A stretch of 64,000 nucleotides of DNA, from positions 1 through 64,000 of the forward strand of contig NZ_CP019285.1 of NCBI RefSeq assembly GCF_000226975.2, read 5' to 3'. How positions within the stretch are numbered: the stretch's first letter is position 1; every line of letters starts with the position of its first letter. Positions 49,355 through 58,058 of this stretch are shown here, in pieces. The position numbers and the translations under genes were made by a program. The notes beneath the pieces were generated by a model. The model saw only the letters and a program-made list of their open reading frames with translations. It was not told the origin of the DNA and made no database searches. Source of the stretch: Halobiforma lacisalsi AJ5 (GTDB lineage Archaea > Halobacteriota > Halobacteria > Halobacteriales > Natrialbaceae).

Positions 49355-50290
49355 ATGAGAGACACAGAGCCATCGCACAGGAAACGGGGAGGACCAACAC
49401 CCGCGCTACCGAAACCGTCGCTACTGCTGGTGACGACGATGCTGATCGTGGGCATGACCGCCGCGACCGCTGGGGTGGCGGCAGGGGGAGCCGCGCAGGC
49501 CACCGAGCAAGAGGTCGGAAACGACCTCCCGGTGACGGAGTGGTGTGACGACGGGACGAACTATCTCCTCCTCGAGAACCCGACGACCGAAGCCGTAGAC
49601 GTGAGCACGGCCTGGACGGGGAACGCTGACGACGCGACCTCGATCCAGGTCGAGAGCGAACGGTTCTCGGAGGCGGGTGCTGAAGCCGATGCGCAAGCGG
49701 CACGGACCCAGCTTCGGACCGACGTCGACACCGACGATACGGGCACGACGTACACGCTGACGCTTACCGTTCCGGCCGACGGCTACCTGCTGTTCGTCGA
49801 CCTGCCGGACGGGGCGTACGAGTTCTCGACGGAGAGCGAGGACGCGACGCTCGAGCGAACCGAGGTCGAACTCGAGTGCGAGACGGCGGTCGACGACGAC
49901 GGGAGCGAGACGGAACGTGCAGCCGACGACGTCAACGTCGACATCGACGTCGACGTCGAGATACCGCCCGCAGTGAGCGAGGGAATCGACGCGTACGAAG
50001 ACGAGATAGCAGCGGTCGAGTCCGACGGTTCGTTCCTCGTGCTGTCGGCCGATTCGGACCTGAAGCACGTCACGAAGTACGTCATCACGCTCGAGAAACT
50101 GGACGTCGATGACGCTGTCGCGGGGCTCGAGAAAGTCGTCGAGGACGGAAAGGAGGGTAAGACGGGGAAGAAAGACGAAGGGATCGTCGGCGAGCGGAAA
50201 GATCAAGAGAAAAGTACTGCCGAAGATCGGCCGGTCGACGAGAAACCTGTCGAGGAGAAAGCTGAGAAGGAGGCTGCTGAGAAGAAGGGG

Positions 50291-50371
50291 CCCGTCGAGA
50301 AGAAAACCGAGAAAGAACCGGTTGAGAAGAAAACCGAGAAAGAACCGGTTGAGAAGAAAACCGAGAAAGAA
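50291..50371 (+). repeat. Three 27-bp tandem repeats encoding PVEKKTEKE
   Basis: Units at 50291-50317, 50318-50344 and 50345-50371; the last two are identical and the first differs in its first codons. Each encodes nine residues, Pro-Val-Glu-Lys-Lys-Thr-Glu-Lys-Glu, in the Lys/Glu-rich tail. A partial fourth copy follows. Confidence 0.85.
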
Positions 50372-50389
50372 CCCGTCAAGAAGTCTGCC

Positions 50390-50479
50390 GAGGAGAAAGT
50401 CGAGAAGAAAGAGTCTGCCGAGGAGAAAGTCGAGGAGAAAGAGCCTGCCGAGGAGAAAGTCGAGGAGAAAGAGCCTGCC
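50390..50479 (+). repeat. Three 30-bp tandem repeats in the Lys/Glu-rich gene
   Basis: Units at 50390-50419, 50420-50449 and 50450-50479 encode EEKVEKKESA or EEKVEEKEPA. The third unit runs into the 94-bp duplication, so the repeats are nested. Confidence 0.85.
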
Positions 50480-50646
50480 GAGGAGAAGACCGAGAAGGCC
50501 AACAAGACGGACGAGGACAAGAACCGCGAGAAAAAAGACGGCGAGGGCGAAAGTCGAGGAGAAAGAGTCTGCCGAGGAGAAGACCGAGAAGGCCAACAAG
50601 ACGGACGAGGACAAGAACCGCGAGAAAAAAGACGGCGAGGGCGATA
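50459..50646 (+). repeat. 94-bp tandem duplication that shifts the reading frame
   Basis: Copy A 50459-50552 and copy B 50553-50646 match at 92 of 94 positions. Because 94 is 31 codons plus one base, the second copy is read out of frame. Removing one copy joins the upstream frame exactly to the downstream frame (1371 nt, 457 codons with stop). Confidence 0.9.
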
Positions 50647-51010
50647 AGAAGGACGGAAAAGAAGGTAAATACGCCGAAAAGTCCCCGGAGGACGGCGACG
50701 ACAACGAACTCGAGACCGTCCCCGAAGCCGACGAGATCGTCGACGAGGAACTCGAGAGAGCACAGGAGACCGTCGAGGACGTGATGGAGGAAATCGAGGA
50801 ATCGACGTCGACCGGATAACTCGCGGTCGATCCCGGTTTTTCGCAAAGCGGTAGACCGCGTAGGGAGCTTCGTAGCGCCCGAAGTCGACTCGGATCTGTT
50901 CCGAGACCCCGCCAATACGGCGGACAGCGCCGCTGTAGCCGTCACGGCCGAAGACGAAAACGGGGCGAAGCGGCGACGAGCCGTAATGACTCATTGCACG
51001 AAAGAAGTGA

Positions 51011-51020
51011 CTTTTTATCC
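51011..51020 (+). promoter_or_regulatory. TATA box for the glycosyltransferase gene
   Basis: CTTTTTATCC at 51011-51020 is centred 27 nt before ATG 51042, pointing to a leaderless transcript and supporting that start over one 48 nt upstream. Confidence 0.55.
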
Positions 51021-51041
51021 CGTCGCTACGTGCCGCGGCAT

Positions 51042-52103
51042 ATGCGCGTCGCCGTCGTCTCGCTGGAAACGGTTCACCACCGCGATACCGAGACGAACTG
51101 GCGACTGCAGACGGTCCTCGAGTTGCTTCGGGACGCCGGCCACGACGTCCACGTCTTCTGCGCACGGTTCTGGGACGGCGACGGCCGGACGTTCGAGCGC
51201 GACGACGTAACCTATCACGGGCTCGCGGCGGACGTCGACGCCCGGCACTCGTTCGTCGCGCGGCTCCCGGTCGCCCTCGCCTCCCTTGGCCCCGACGTCG
51301 TCCACGCGAGCGAGCGGCCGCCGAGCCAGGTGCTCGCCGCGAGTTGGGGCGCGACCCTGGCCCGCGCGCCCGTCCTCCTCGAGTGGTACGGCGACGACGC
51401 GCCCGCGAGCGACGGGTGGACCGACTGGGTGACGCGGCGGGCCGATCGGCTCGTCGTCCCATCGGAACTCGTCGCGACCTGGGCCCGGGAACGGGGTGTC
51501 GACGGCGACGACATCGAGATCGTCCCGAACCCGATCGACGTCGACCGCATCCGGGACACCCCGGCGGGCGACGCGGTCGACGTGATCTACGCACGGCGAC
51601 TCGACGAGGGGGCGAACCTCGAGAGCCTCCTGCTCGGTCTGGCCGAACTCCGGGACCGGGAGTGGACGGCGACGGTCGTCGGCGACGGCCCCCGACGCGA
51701 GGAGTACGAGCAACTGGCGAGCGACCTCCGGATCGACGACCGGATCACGTTCGCCGGGGAGTGTTCGCTCGAGGAGCGGATCGCCGCCTATCGCGGTGCC
51801 CACGTCTTCGCCCAGACGGCCGAACACTGCGTCTTCCCGACGGAGATGCTGCGGGCGCTCGCGGCCGGCTGCGTCGGGATCATCGAGTACCACGTCGACT
51901 CGAGCGCCCACGAACTCGTGGAGGGGTGGGACCGTGGGTTCCGGACCACCAGCGAGGAGGAACTGGCCGACGCCATCCTCGAGGCCGGCGATCTCGAGCG
52001 CCGCGAGTTCGACGAACGGTTCGCCGACTACGACCGGGACGTCGTTCGGGACCGGTACCTGGCGATCTATCGGTCGCTGCAGGAGTCGAACGGCCTGCTC
52101 TGA
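51042..52103 (+). CDS. Glycosyltransferase, GT-B fold (GT4 family-like)
   Basis: Predicted 353 aa cytoplasmic enzyme. It begins MRVAVVSLETVHHRDTETNW with an N-terminal acceptor domain. The second Rossmann domain starts near VPNPIDVDRIRD and has VIYARRLDEGANLESLLLGLAEL, TATVVGDGPRREEYEQLA, and ECSLEERIAAYRGAHVFAQTAEHCVFPTEMLRALAAGC, where the usual ExxxxxxxE donor-site motif appears partly altered (FPTEMLRALAAG). The likely function is sugar transfer in surface glycan or glycolipid synthesis; donor and acceptor are unknown. It is a single gene between the Lys/Glu protein and the HIT gene. Confidence 0.88.
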   Translation: MRVAVVSLETVHHRDTETNWRLQTVLELLRDAGHDVHVFCARFWDGDGRTFERDDVTYHGLAADVDARHSFVARLPVALASLGPDVVHASERPPSQVLAASWGATLARAPVLLEWYGDDAPASDGWTDWVTRRADRLVVPSELVATWARERGVDGDDIEIVPNPIDVDRIRDTPAGDAVDVIYARRLDEGANLESLLLGLAELRDREWTATVVGDGPRREEYEQLASDLRIDDRITFAGECSLEERIAAYRGAHVFAQTAEHCVFPTEMLRALAAGCVGIIEYHVDSSAHELVEGWDRGFRTTSEEELADAILEAGDLERREFDERFADYDRDVVRDRYLAIYRSLQESNGLL

Positions 52104-52163
52104 TCACCGGGCAGGAACCGAACGTCGAATCCGAATCGTTCCGGGGCCGTACACGTAGAGGTA

Positions 52164-52170
52164 CTTATAT
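52164..52170 (+). promoter_or_regulatory. TATA box for the HIT-family gene
   Basis: CTTATAT at 52164-52170 is centred about 27-28 nt before ATG 52195, supporting that start instead of an upstream TTG in the same frame. Confidence 0.6.
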
Positions 52171-52194
52171 GTCGATCCGTGAGATGTCTTGAGT

Positions 52195-52635
52195 ATGGGT
52201 GACGACAGCATCGACCGCGACTGCGAGTTCTGCGAGATCGTCGCCGGCGATCGGGCGGCGAACGTCCTCTACGAAGACGAGACGACGATCGCGTTCCTCG
52301 ACGACCACCCCGCCGTAACCGGCCACAGCCTGATCGTTCCCCGCGCCCACGAGGGTGAAGTGCTGACGACGGGCGACGCGTCCGGCGTCTTCCGGACGGT
52401 CCGGATCGTCGCCGCCGGACTCGAGGAGGCCCTCGAGCCCGAGGGGTTCAGCGTCTTCCACACGAGCGGGCCGCTCGTCGGGAGCGTCGACCACGCACAC
52501 GTCCACCTGCTGCCGCGGTTCGAGGACGACGGCGTCTCGCTGGCGCTCGCGCGGGATCAACTCCGCGAGGACGAGGCGGATCGGCTCGCCGCCGTGGTTC
52601 GGACGGCGATCGACACCGATGACGGCCGCCCATAG
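52195..52635 (+). CDS. HIT-family nucleotide hydrolase/transferase
   Basis: Predicted 146 aa histidine-triad protein. The catalytic HxHxHxx motif is DHAHVHLLP with His100, His102 and His104. The N-terminal CEFCEIV pair (Cys10, Cys13) probably binds zinc with downstream His residues, as in Hint-type members. VLYEDETTIAFLDDHPAVTGHSLIVPR is the classic HIT core. It likely hydrolyses nucleoside phosphoramidates or dinucleoside polyphosphates. It ends 25 bp from the convergent trpB. Confidence 0.95.
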   Translation: MGDDSIDRDCEFCEIVAGDRAANVLYEDETTIAFLDDHPAVTGHSLIVPRAHEGEVLTTGDASGVFRTVRIVAAGLEEALEPEGFSVFHTSGPLVGSVDHAHVHLLPRFEDDGVSLALARDQLREDEADRLAAVVRTAIDTDDGRP

Positions 52636-52660
52636 CCGTCGGCCGCCGACGTCGTAAGCG

Positions 52661-53827
52661 TTAGAGGTCGAACTTCGCGGCCGCGGTCTCCATGTCCTTG
52701 TCGCCACGCCCCGAGAGGTTGACGAGAATCGTCTCGTGGTCGCCCTCCTCCGCGAGCTGGATCGCCCGCGCGACGGCGTGGCTGGACTCGAGGGCCGGGA
52801 TGATCCCCTCGGTCTCGCTGAGTTCCCGGAACGCGGCCAGCGCCGCCTCGTCGGTGATCCCGGTGTACTCACAGCGGCCGACCGCGCGGAACATGGCGTG
52901 TTCGGGGCCGACGCCGGGGTAGTCCAGCCCGGCCGAGACGGAGTGGACGTCGACCTCGTCGTCGATCACGCGCGTTTTCATCCCGTGGATGACGTCGTCC
53001 GTGCCGCTGGCCAGGGGCGCGGCGTGCTTGCTCGAGTCCGAGCCTTCGCCGCCGCCCTCTGCGCCGTAGAACTCGACGGGATCGTCCCGGAACGCGTGGA
53101 ACAGGCCGATGGCGTTCGAGCCGCCGCCGACGCAGGCGACCGCGGCGTCCGGGAGGCCGCCGGTCCGCTCGAGGAACTGCTCGCGGGCTTCCTCGCCGAT
53201 GACCGACTGGAAATCACGGACCATCCGCGGGAACGGGTCCGGGCCGACGACGCTGCCCACCAGATAGTGAGTGTTCTCGACGTTCTCCGCGAAGTCCTCG
53301 AGTGCGGCGTCGACGGCGTCGGCCAGCCCCTCGTCGCCGCGCGTGACCTCGTTGACCTCCGCGCCCATCAGGCGCATCCGGAAGACGTTCATCTCCTGGC
53401 GCTGCACGTCCTTCTTCCCCATGTAGATCTCCGTCTCGAGGTCGAATAGCGCGCCGGCCATCGCGGTCGCGACGCCGTGCTGTCCGGCCCCGGTCTCGGC
53501 GATCAGCCGGTCCCGGCCCGTCCGCTCGGCGAGCAGCGCCTGACCGAGGACGTTGTTGATCTTGTGTGCGCCGCCGTGGAGGAGGTCCTCACGCTTGAGG
53601 TAGATGTCGGCCCCGTAGCGGTCGCTCAGGTTGGCCGCGTAGTACAGCGGCGTCGGCCGGCCGGCGAACTCCTCGAGGTGGTCCCGGAACTCGGCCTGAA
53701 ACGCCTCGGTGGTCGCCACGTCGTCGTAGGCGGTCGCCAGTCGCTCGAGGGGTTCCTCGAGCGGTTCCGGAACGTGTCGGCCCCCGTATTCGTCGAACGT
53801 CCCCTTCTCGTGTGCACCGTCGGACAT
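52661..53827 (-). CDS. trpB: Tryptophan synthase beta subunit
   Basis: Predicted 388 aa PLP enzyme that joins indole and serine to make tryptophan. Lys89 in [14 protein letters not shown] binds [16 protein letters not shown], the phosphate-binding [10 protein letters not shown] and the C-terminal [10 protein letters not shown] are all present. It is the TrpB1 type that pairs with TrpA. ATG 53827 was chosen because the family begins there and TTACTTTA on this strand sits 27 nt upstream; an upstream Arg-rich frame is ignored. It is about 10 kb from trpA, so it is either the sole trpB displaced from the trp genes or a second copy. Confidence 0.95.
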   Translation of the reverse strand: MSDGAHEKGTFDEYGGRHVPEPLEEPLERLATAYDDVATTEAFQAEFRDHLEEFAGRPTPLYYAANLSDRYGADIYLKREDLLHGGAHKINNVLGQALLAERTGRDRLIAETGAGQHGVATAMAGALFDLETEIYMGKKDVQRQEMNVFRMRLMGAEVNEVTRGDEGLADAVDAALEDFAENVENTHYLVGSVVGPDPFPRMVRDFQSVIGEEAREQFLERTGGLPDAAVACVGGGSNAIGLFHAFRDDPVEFYGAEGGGEGSDSSKHAAPLASGTDDVIHGMKTRVIDDEVDVHSVSAGLDYPGVGPEHAMFRAVGRCEYTGITDEAALAAFRELSETEGIIPALESSHAVARAIQLAEEGDHETILVNLSGRGDKDMETAAAKFDL

Positions 53828-53850
53828 ACCTGGGGTGTGGCGGTTCACCG

Positions 53851-53858
53851 TAAAGTAA
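53851..53858 (-). promoter_or_regulatory. TATA-like box for trpB
   Basis: TAAAGTAA on the plus strand (TTACTTTA on the minus strand) is centred 27 nt before ATG 53827, consistent with leaderless trpB mRNA. Confidence 0.4.
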
Positions 53859-54063
53859 GTTCCGCGGGTCGCGGTCCGAGAGAGTGAAAGCCGATCGCGT
53901 CCGTCCAGTGCTGGCCGGTACGGGATCCGCTCGACTGCCGCTGGTGAGCCCACTGCCCGACGCGACCGCGTCGCCGGTCCCCGGGTCCGGTCTCGAGTGG
54001 GCGGCACCCTGACTCGGCACCTCGAGTTCGGGTGAAGCGCCGAGAGTCACGAACCCAGTTGGG

Positions 54064-54957
54064 TTACCGCTCCGCGACGGCCGGTTCGCCGGGTTCGGTT
54101 TCCGTGGTCGCGGTTCGTTCGTTTCCGTCGACGTCGCCGTTCGCGTCCCCGTCGACCGATCCCGTCGTCGGGAGGCCGGAACCGTCGACGAACGCCCGGG
54201 TCCGTTCGTGGTGCGGGTTCTCGAAGAACGTGTCCACGTCGTTAGCTTCGACGACCTCGCCGAGGTAGAGGAAGACCACGTCGTCGGCGAGTCGCCGTGC
54301 CTGGTCCATACTGTGGGTGACCATGACGATCGTATACTCTTCTTTCAGGTCTGCCAGCGTCTCCTCGACGGTCTCCGCGGAGACGGGGTCCAGCGCCGAG
54401 GTGACTTCGTCACACAGCAGGACTTCGGGATCGACGGCCAGCGAGCGCGCGAGACAGAGCCGCTGGATCTGGCCCGTCGAGAGCTCCGCCCCCGGTGCAT
54501 CGAGTCGGTCCTCGACTTCCTCCCAGAGGTTGACCTTCCGCAGGTATCGCTCGACGCGCTCGTCGAGATCCGCCTTCGACTCGTAGTCGCCGTGGATCCG
54601 CAGGCCGTAGGCGACGTTCTCGTAGATCGACAGCGGCAGCGGCGTCGGCTCCTGGGGCACGTAGCCGATCCGCTTGCGGATCTCCGGGACCGGTTCGTCG
54701 GCATCGTAGATCGATTCCCCGTTCAGTCGGACGTCGCCGTCTATCTCGACGTTCGGCTGGATCTCGTGGAGACGGTTGAGCGACTTCAACAGCGTCGACT
54801 TCCCACAGCCCGACGGGCCGATGATGGCCGTCAGCCTGTTCGGGGAAAACTCGAGGCTGACGCCTTTGACGGCCTCGACTTCGCGGTTTCCAGTGTACGT
54901 TACGGCGAGGTTGTCGGTAGTGAGCGTCGCGTTCGTCGTGGGTGATGTCATCGTCAT
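54064..54957 (-). CDS. pstB: Phosphate-type ABC transporter ATP-binding protein
   Basis: Predicted 297 aa ATPase. Walker A is GPSGCGKST (47-55), followed by LLKSLNRL as in PstB. The Q-loop is YVPQEPTPLPLSIYENVAYGLR. The signature reads LSTGQIQRL instead of LSGGQ, and Walker B plus D-loop read LLCDEVTSALD where DEPTSALD is usual; the H-loop THSMDQARR is intact. The C-terminal 50 residues are Asp/Thr-rich and variable. It is the last gene of the S-C-A-B operon, 8 bp after pstA, with no phoU following. Phosphate is the likely substrate from gene order. Confidence 0.88.
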   Translation of the reverse strand: MTMTSPTTNATLTTDNLAVTYTGNREVEAVKGVSLEFSPNRLTAIIGPSGCGKSTLLKSLNRLHEIQPNVEIDGDVRLNGESIYDADEPVPEIRKRIGYVPQEPTPLPLSIYENVAYGLRIHGDYESKADLDERVERYLRKVNLWEEVEDRLDAPGAELSTGQIQRLCLARSLAVDPEVLLCDEVTSALDPVSAETVEETLADLKEEYTIVMVTHSMDQARRLADDVVFLYLGEVVEANDVDTFFENPHHERTRAFVDGSGLPTTGSVDGDANGDVDGNERTATTETEPGEPAVAER

Positions 54958-54965
54958 CGGTATCG

Positions 54966-55832
54966 TTACGAGTGTCTCCCTCCCGGTGCGAATCGAGCGT
55001 AGCGGCCGGCCAGCAGTTTCGACGCCAGGATCAGGCCCAGCACGGCGACGATGAGGACGAACGCCGCCGCGTAGGCGTGGGACCGGACCTCGGCGTTGAA
55101 CGACATCGCCTGGTCGAAGATCAACACGGGCAGCGTCGTCGCCGGTTCGAACGGGCCGGCGGGCATGTTCGTGCTCCGGCCGGCGGTGAACAACACGGTG
55201 GCTGCGTCGCCGATGCCGCGGGCGAAGCCCATGACGATCCCCGCGACGATGCCCGGCAGTGCGGCACGAACGGTGATCAGCGAGGTCTCGAACCGCGTCG
55301 CTCCGAGCCCGTAGGTCGCCTCGCGGACGGTGTCGGGCGCAGCGCGCAGCGCCTCGTCGGTGTACCGCGTCATGATCGGATACTGGAAGATTGCGATGGC
55401 GACGATCCCGAAGAACAGGCTCGTCTGGGCGCCGACGGCGATGATCACCGTCAGCACGAACACGCCGTAGACGATCGGCGGCGTCCCCCAGAGCACGTTG
55501 AGGAACATGTTCACCGTCTCGGAGAACTGCTCGCTCGAGTAGTCGCTCTGGAGGTAGATCGCCGTCGAAACGGCCAGGATCGCCGAGACGACCGTCGCCG
55601 GACCGACGATGAAGACGCTTCCCAACACGGCGTGGAAGAAGCCGCCCTCGGCCTCGAGCATGTACCGCGACCCCGGCGGCGTGACCGCGATCGCGGGGTC
55701 GGTGATGAACACCCGACCGCCCCGGTAGATCGTCACGGCGACGACCATGACCATCACGGCGACGACGAGCGCGGCCGCGCCGCGGACGAGCCAGCCGAAC
55801 AGGCGCTGTCTGGCGTATCGATCCAGGTCCAT
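54966..55832 (-). CDS. pstA: Phosphate-type ABC transporter permease PstA
   Basis: Predicted 288 aa permease with about six transmembrane helices. The EAA-type cytoplasmic loop that contacts the ATPase reads EALRAAPDTVREATYGLGATRFETSL. A periplasmic loop early in the protein contains FITDPAIAVTPPGSRYMLEAEGG. ATG 55832 overlaps the pstC stop by one base; the longer frame upstream lies inside pstC. Confidence 0.9.
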   Translation of the reverse strand: MDLDRYARQRLFGWLVRGAAALVVAVMVMVVAVTIYRGGRVFITDPAIAVTPPGSRYMLEAEGGFFHAVLGSVFIVGPATVVSAILAVSTAIYLQSDYSSEQFSETVNMFLNVLWGTPPIVYGVFVLTVIIAVGAQTSLFFGIVAIAIFQYPIMTRYTDEALRAAPDTVREATYGLGATRFETSLITVRAALPGIVAGIVMGFARGIGDAATVLFTAGRSTNMPAGPFEPATTLPVLIFDQAMSFNAEVRSHAYAAAFVLIVAVLGLILASKLLAGRYARFAPGGRHS

Positions 55833-56773
55833 CAGTACTGCCACCTCCGTCGGAGCCGGCGACGGACGAGCATCGCGCCGAAGTTGAACAGCCAGACGAC
55901 GACCACGAGCAGCAGTCCGACGAAGATCAGCGCCGACTGGGTCAGCGGCAGGCTCATCAGTTCGCCGAAGTCGTTGACGATCAGCGTCGGGAGCGTCTGA
56001 CCCGTCGCGAACGGCGACTCGGGAAGCTGGGTCTGGCCGCCGATCAACATCGCCGGCACGATCGTCGCACCGAAGACGCGTCCGAAGCCGAGCAGAACCG
56101 CCGAGAAGATCCCCGGCCCCGCGGCACGCAACAGGACCGAACGGATCGTCTCCCACTTCGTCGCGCCGACGCCCAGCGACGACTCCCGGAGTTCGTCCGG
56201 CAGCGCCTCGAGGGACTCGACGGCCAGCGAGATCATGAAGGGGGTGACGACGATGGCCATCACGAGACTGACCGTGAAGATGCCGAGCCCGGTCGCGTCC
56301 GAGCCGACCGCGGGCGCGATGTAGTCGCCCACCAGCGGGACGACGACGATCAGGGCGACGAGTCCGAAGATGACGCTCGGGATCGCCGCGAGCACGTCGA
56401 TGAACGACGAGACGAGCGTCTTGGTTCGCCCTTCAGCGTACTCGGCGATGTAGATCGCCGCGAGGATCGCGATCGGCGTTCCCATCGCCATCGAAAGCAG
56501 CGTGACGTAGAGCGTGCCGACGATCGCCGGCAGGAACCCGAACTCGTTCTGCGCGGGATCCCAGTTCGACGAGGTCAGCGCCTGGACGACCGAGTACTCG
56601 GCGAGCAACGGCAGCGACTGGTACAGCAGCGTCAGGACGATCAGGGCGAACAGCGCGACCGCGAAGTAGCCGGCGCCGCCGAACCAGTAGCCGCTCAGTC
56701 GCTCGGCGAGCAGCCGTCGACCCAGGCGGCTCGAGCCGTCGGCCGTCGATTCCGTTTCGGTCGAACCCGTCAT
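55832..56773 (-). CDS. pstC: Phosphate-type ABC transporter permease PstC
   Basis: Predicted 313 aa permease with about six helices. The N-terminal cytoplasmic tail is Ser/Thr/Glu-rich (1-25). FIDVLAAIPSVIFGLVALIVV and the EAA-type loop ESLEALPDELRESSLGVGATKWETI are typical of PstC, and GRVFGATIVPAMLIGG matches the later conserved segment. ATG 56773 follows the binding-protein stop by 8 bp. A longer frame overlapping the upstream gene is Arg-rich and rejected. Confidence 0.92.
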   Translation of the reverse strand: MTGSTETESTADGSSRLGRRLLAERLSGYWFGGAGYFAVALFALIVLTLLYQSLPLLAEYSVVQALTSSNWDPAQNEFGFLPAIVGTLYVTLLSMAMGTPIAILAAIYIAEYAEGRTKTLVSSFIDVLAAIPSVIFGLVALIVVVPLVGDYIAPAVGSDATGLGIFTVSLVMAIVVTPFMISLAVESLEALPDELRESSLGVGATKWETIRSVLLRAAGPGIFSAVLLGFGRVFGATIVPAMLIGGQTQLPESPFATGQTLPTLIVNDFGELMSLPLTQSALIFVGLLLVVVVWLFNFGAMLVRRRLRRRWQY

Positions 56774-56781
56774 CGCTGGGC

Positions 56782-57762
56782 TCACGGCCCCTCGGCCAGG
56801 TTCTCCTGTGCCTCCTCGAGCCGCGCGTCCTCGAGCGGCACGTAGCCGTTCTCCCTGACGTATGCCTGACCGTCGGTGAGGACCCACTCGACGAAGTCGT
56901 AGGCCTCGTCCTCGAACGGGCCGTTCGAGGCGAGGAACATCTCGCGGGCCGGCGGGGCCGGGTACTCGCCCGCCTCGACGGCGGCGAGGAACTCGTCGCG
57001 AGTCTCGTAGAAGTCCTCGTCCTCGGAGAGCCCCTCGCCGTCCCGGTCCAGCGGGACGGGCCGGATGTTCCCCTCGAGTTCGCCGCTCGAGAGGTCGTAG
57101 ACGTAGTTGATGTTGTTCAGCGAGATGGCGTTCTCGTTGCTGCCGACGGCCTCGGCGACCGGCTGGTCGCCGTTGTGGTTGGCGTCGGCCAGCTCCTCGA
57201 GTTCCGACTCGGTGTACGCGCCGTCCTCGCCGGCGAGGAAGTCGCCCCACTGCTTGTACGCGGCCGAGGCATCAGAACGGCCGTAGACGGTGATTTCCTC
57301 GTCGACGTCCGCGTCGACCAGGTCGCCCCAGTTGGTGATCTCCTTGGTGAAGACCGCCTCGAGTTGCTCGCGGGTCAGGCCGTCTTCCTGTAGCTCCTCG
57401 AGGACGGGGTTGTCGACGTTGACCGTAGCGACGACGGTGTCGATGAGCATAGGGACGGCGAACAGGCCCTGGTCGATCTCCTCGGGTTCGGGTTCCCGAC
57501 CCATCATCGCGATGTCGACCTGGCCGTTGAGGACGTCGGAGACGCCGACGCCGGTGCCGCCGCCGGAGATGTCGAACGAGGCGTCCGAGCGGTCCTCGTA
57601 CAGGTCCGCCCAGACCTCGACCATCGGCAGCGGCCCGACGCCGCCGGAGATGCGGACGGTGGTACCGCCGCCGCCCAGCGAACCGGTACAGCCCGCCAGC
57701 GAAGCAAGAGAACCGACGCCTGCGAGACGAAGCACGGAACGACGCGAACAGTTCCTGTCCAT
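56782..57762 (-). CDS. pstS: Phosphate-type ABC transporter substrate-binding lipoprotein
   Basis: Predicted 326 aa. The Tat lipoprotein signal has RRSVLRLAGVG and a lipobox ending LAGC, so it is anchored outside the membrane. The mature part matches PstS-like proteins: ISGGVGPLPMVEVWADLYED, ISGGGTGVGVSDVLNGQVDIAMMGREP, then TKEITNWGDLVDADVDEEITVYGRSDASAAYKQW. The ligand loop sequences differ somewhat from classical PstS, so another oxyanion is possible. ATG 57762 fits a TATA box 27 nt upstream (AGGATAT); a start four codons earlier is possible. First gene of the pst operon. Confidence 0.9.
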   Translation of the reverse strand: MDRNCSRRSVLRLAGVGSLASLAGCTGSLGGGGTTVRISGGVGPLPMVEVWADLYEDRSDASFDISGGGTGVGVSDVLNGQVDIAMMGREPEPEEIDQGLFAVPMLIDTVVATVNVDNPVLEELQEDGLTREQLEAVFTKEITNWGDLVDADVDEEITVYGRSDASAAYKQWGDFLAGEDGAYTESELEELADANHNGDQPVAEAVGSNENAISLNNINYVYDLSSGELEGNIRPVPLDRDGEGLSEDEDFYETRDEFLAAVEAGEYPAPPAREMFLASNGPFEDEAYDFVEWVLTDGQAYVRENGYVPLEDARLEEAQENLAEGP

Positions 57763-57784
57763 GAACTGTCCCACACTACTGGCG

Positions 57785-57791
57785 ATATCCT
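57785..57791 (-). promoter_or_regulatory. TATA box for the pst operon
   Basis: ATATCCT on the plus strand (AGGATAT on the minus strand) is centred about 27 nt before ATG 57762. An AATTATTT segment at about 57814-57821 further upstream could hold an activator or phosphate-control site. Confidence 0.5.
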
Positions 57792-58058
57792 TGTATCATC
57801 TCCTCCCGCTGCAATTATTTGGCGTTCAACCCGAAAGGGGCAAGACTCTCCGAGGGTGGAAACCGGGACCGACCATGCCCTCGGGAACGGGCGCCGTCTC
57901 GATCCCACTGCGCCTACCGCACTCGGCGAGCACACGCCGGTACGCGACGAACGAGGGTGCGACGGGATGGGGGACGCGAGCGGAGGCGCCGAGGGTCACG
58001 ATGACAACGGCTCGAGGGCGGTTACAAAATTTGCACGCGACGGTGACAGGACGGGTCC

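Larger units (their letters stand above)
49355..50819 (+). pseudogene. Secreted Lys/Glu-repeat protein, frame broken by a 94-bp tandem duplication
   Basis: Read from ATG 49355, the frame gives 430 aa and stops at 50647. The continuation lies one base out of phase and ends at 50819. Features: signal peptide (LLLVTTMLIVGMTAATAGVA, then AAQA), a folded-looking domain with two Cys (about 58-180: VTEWCDDG, VPADGYLLFVDLPDGAYEF, VELECETA), an acidic linker, then Lys/Glu repeats from about 265. A 94-bp unit is duplicated at 50459-50552 and 50553-50646 (two mismatches). Deleting either copy restores one frame of 456 aa ending in an acidic helix. Lys is rare in halophile proteins, so the tail is unusual. 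The gene may be a phase-variable surface protein, a recent pseudogene or an assembly error. Confidence 0.7.

Noticed and set aside
49006-49503. Minus-strand frame across the 49.0-49.4 kb gap
   Set aside because: It begins inside the signal-peptide region of the Lys/Glu gene on the other strand, is rich in Arg, Ser and Cys, and has no recognisable domain.
50291-50479. Tandem repeats as a possible CRISPR array
   Set aside because: The repeats are directly adjacent, in frame and coding, without spacers; no cas genes are present.
50520-50560. Programmed +1 frameshifting at the AAAAAA run in the Lys/Glu gene
   Set aside because: The phase change is fully explained by the 94-bp duplication. Without one copy no frameshift is needed, so recoding is the less economical reading.
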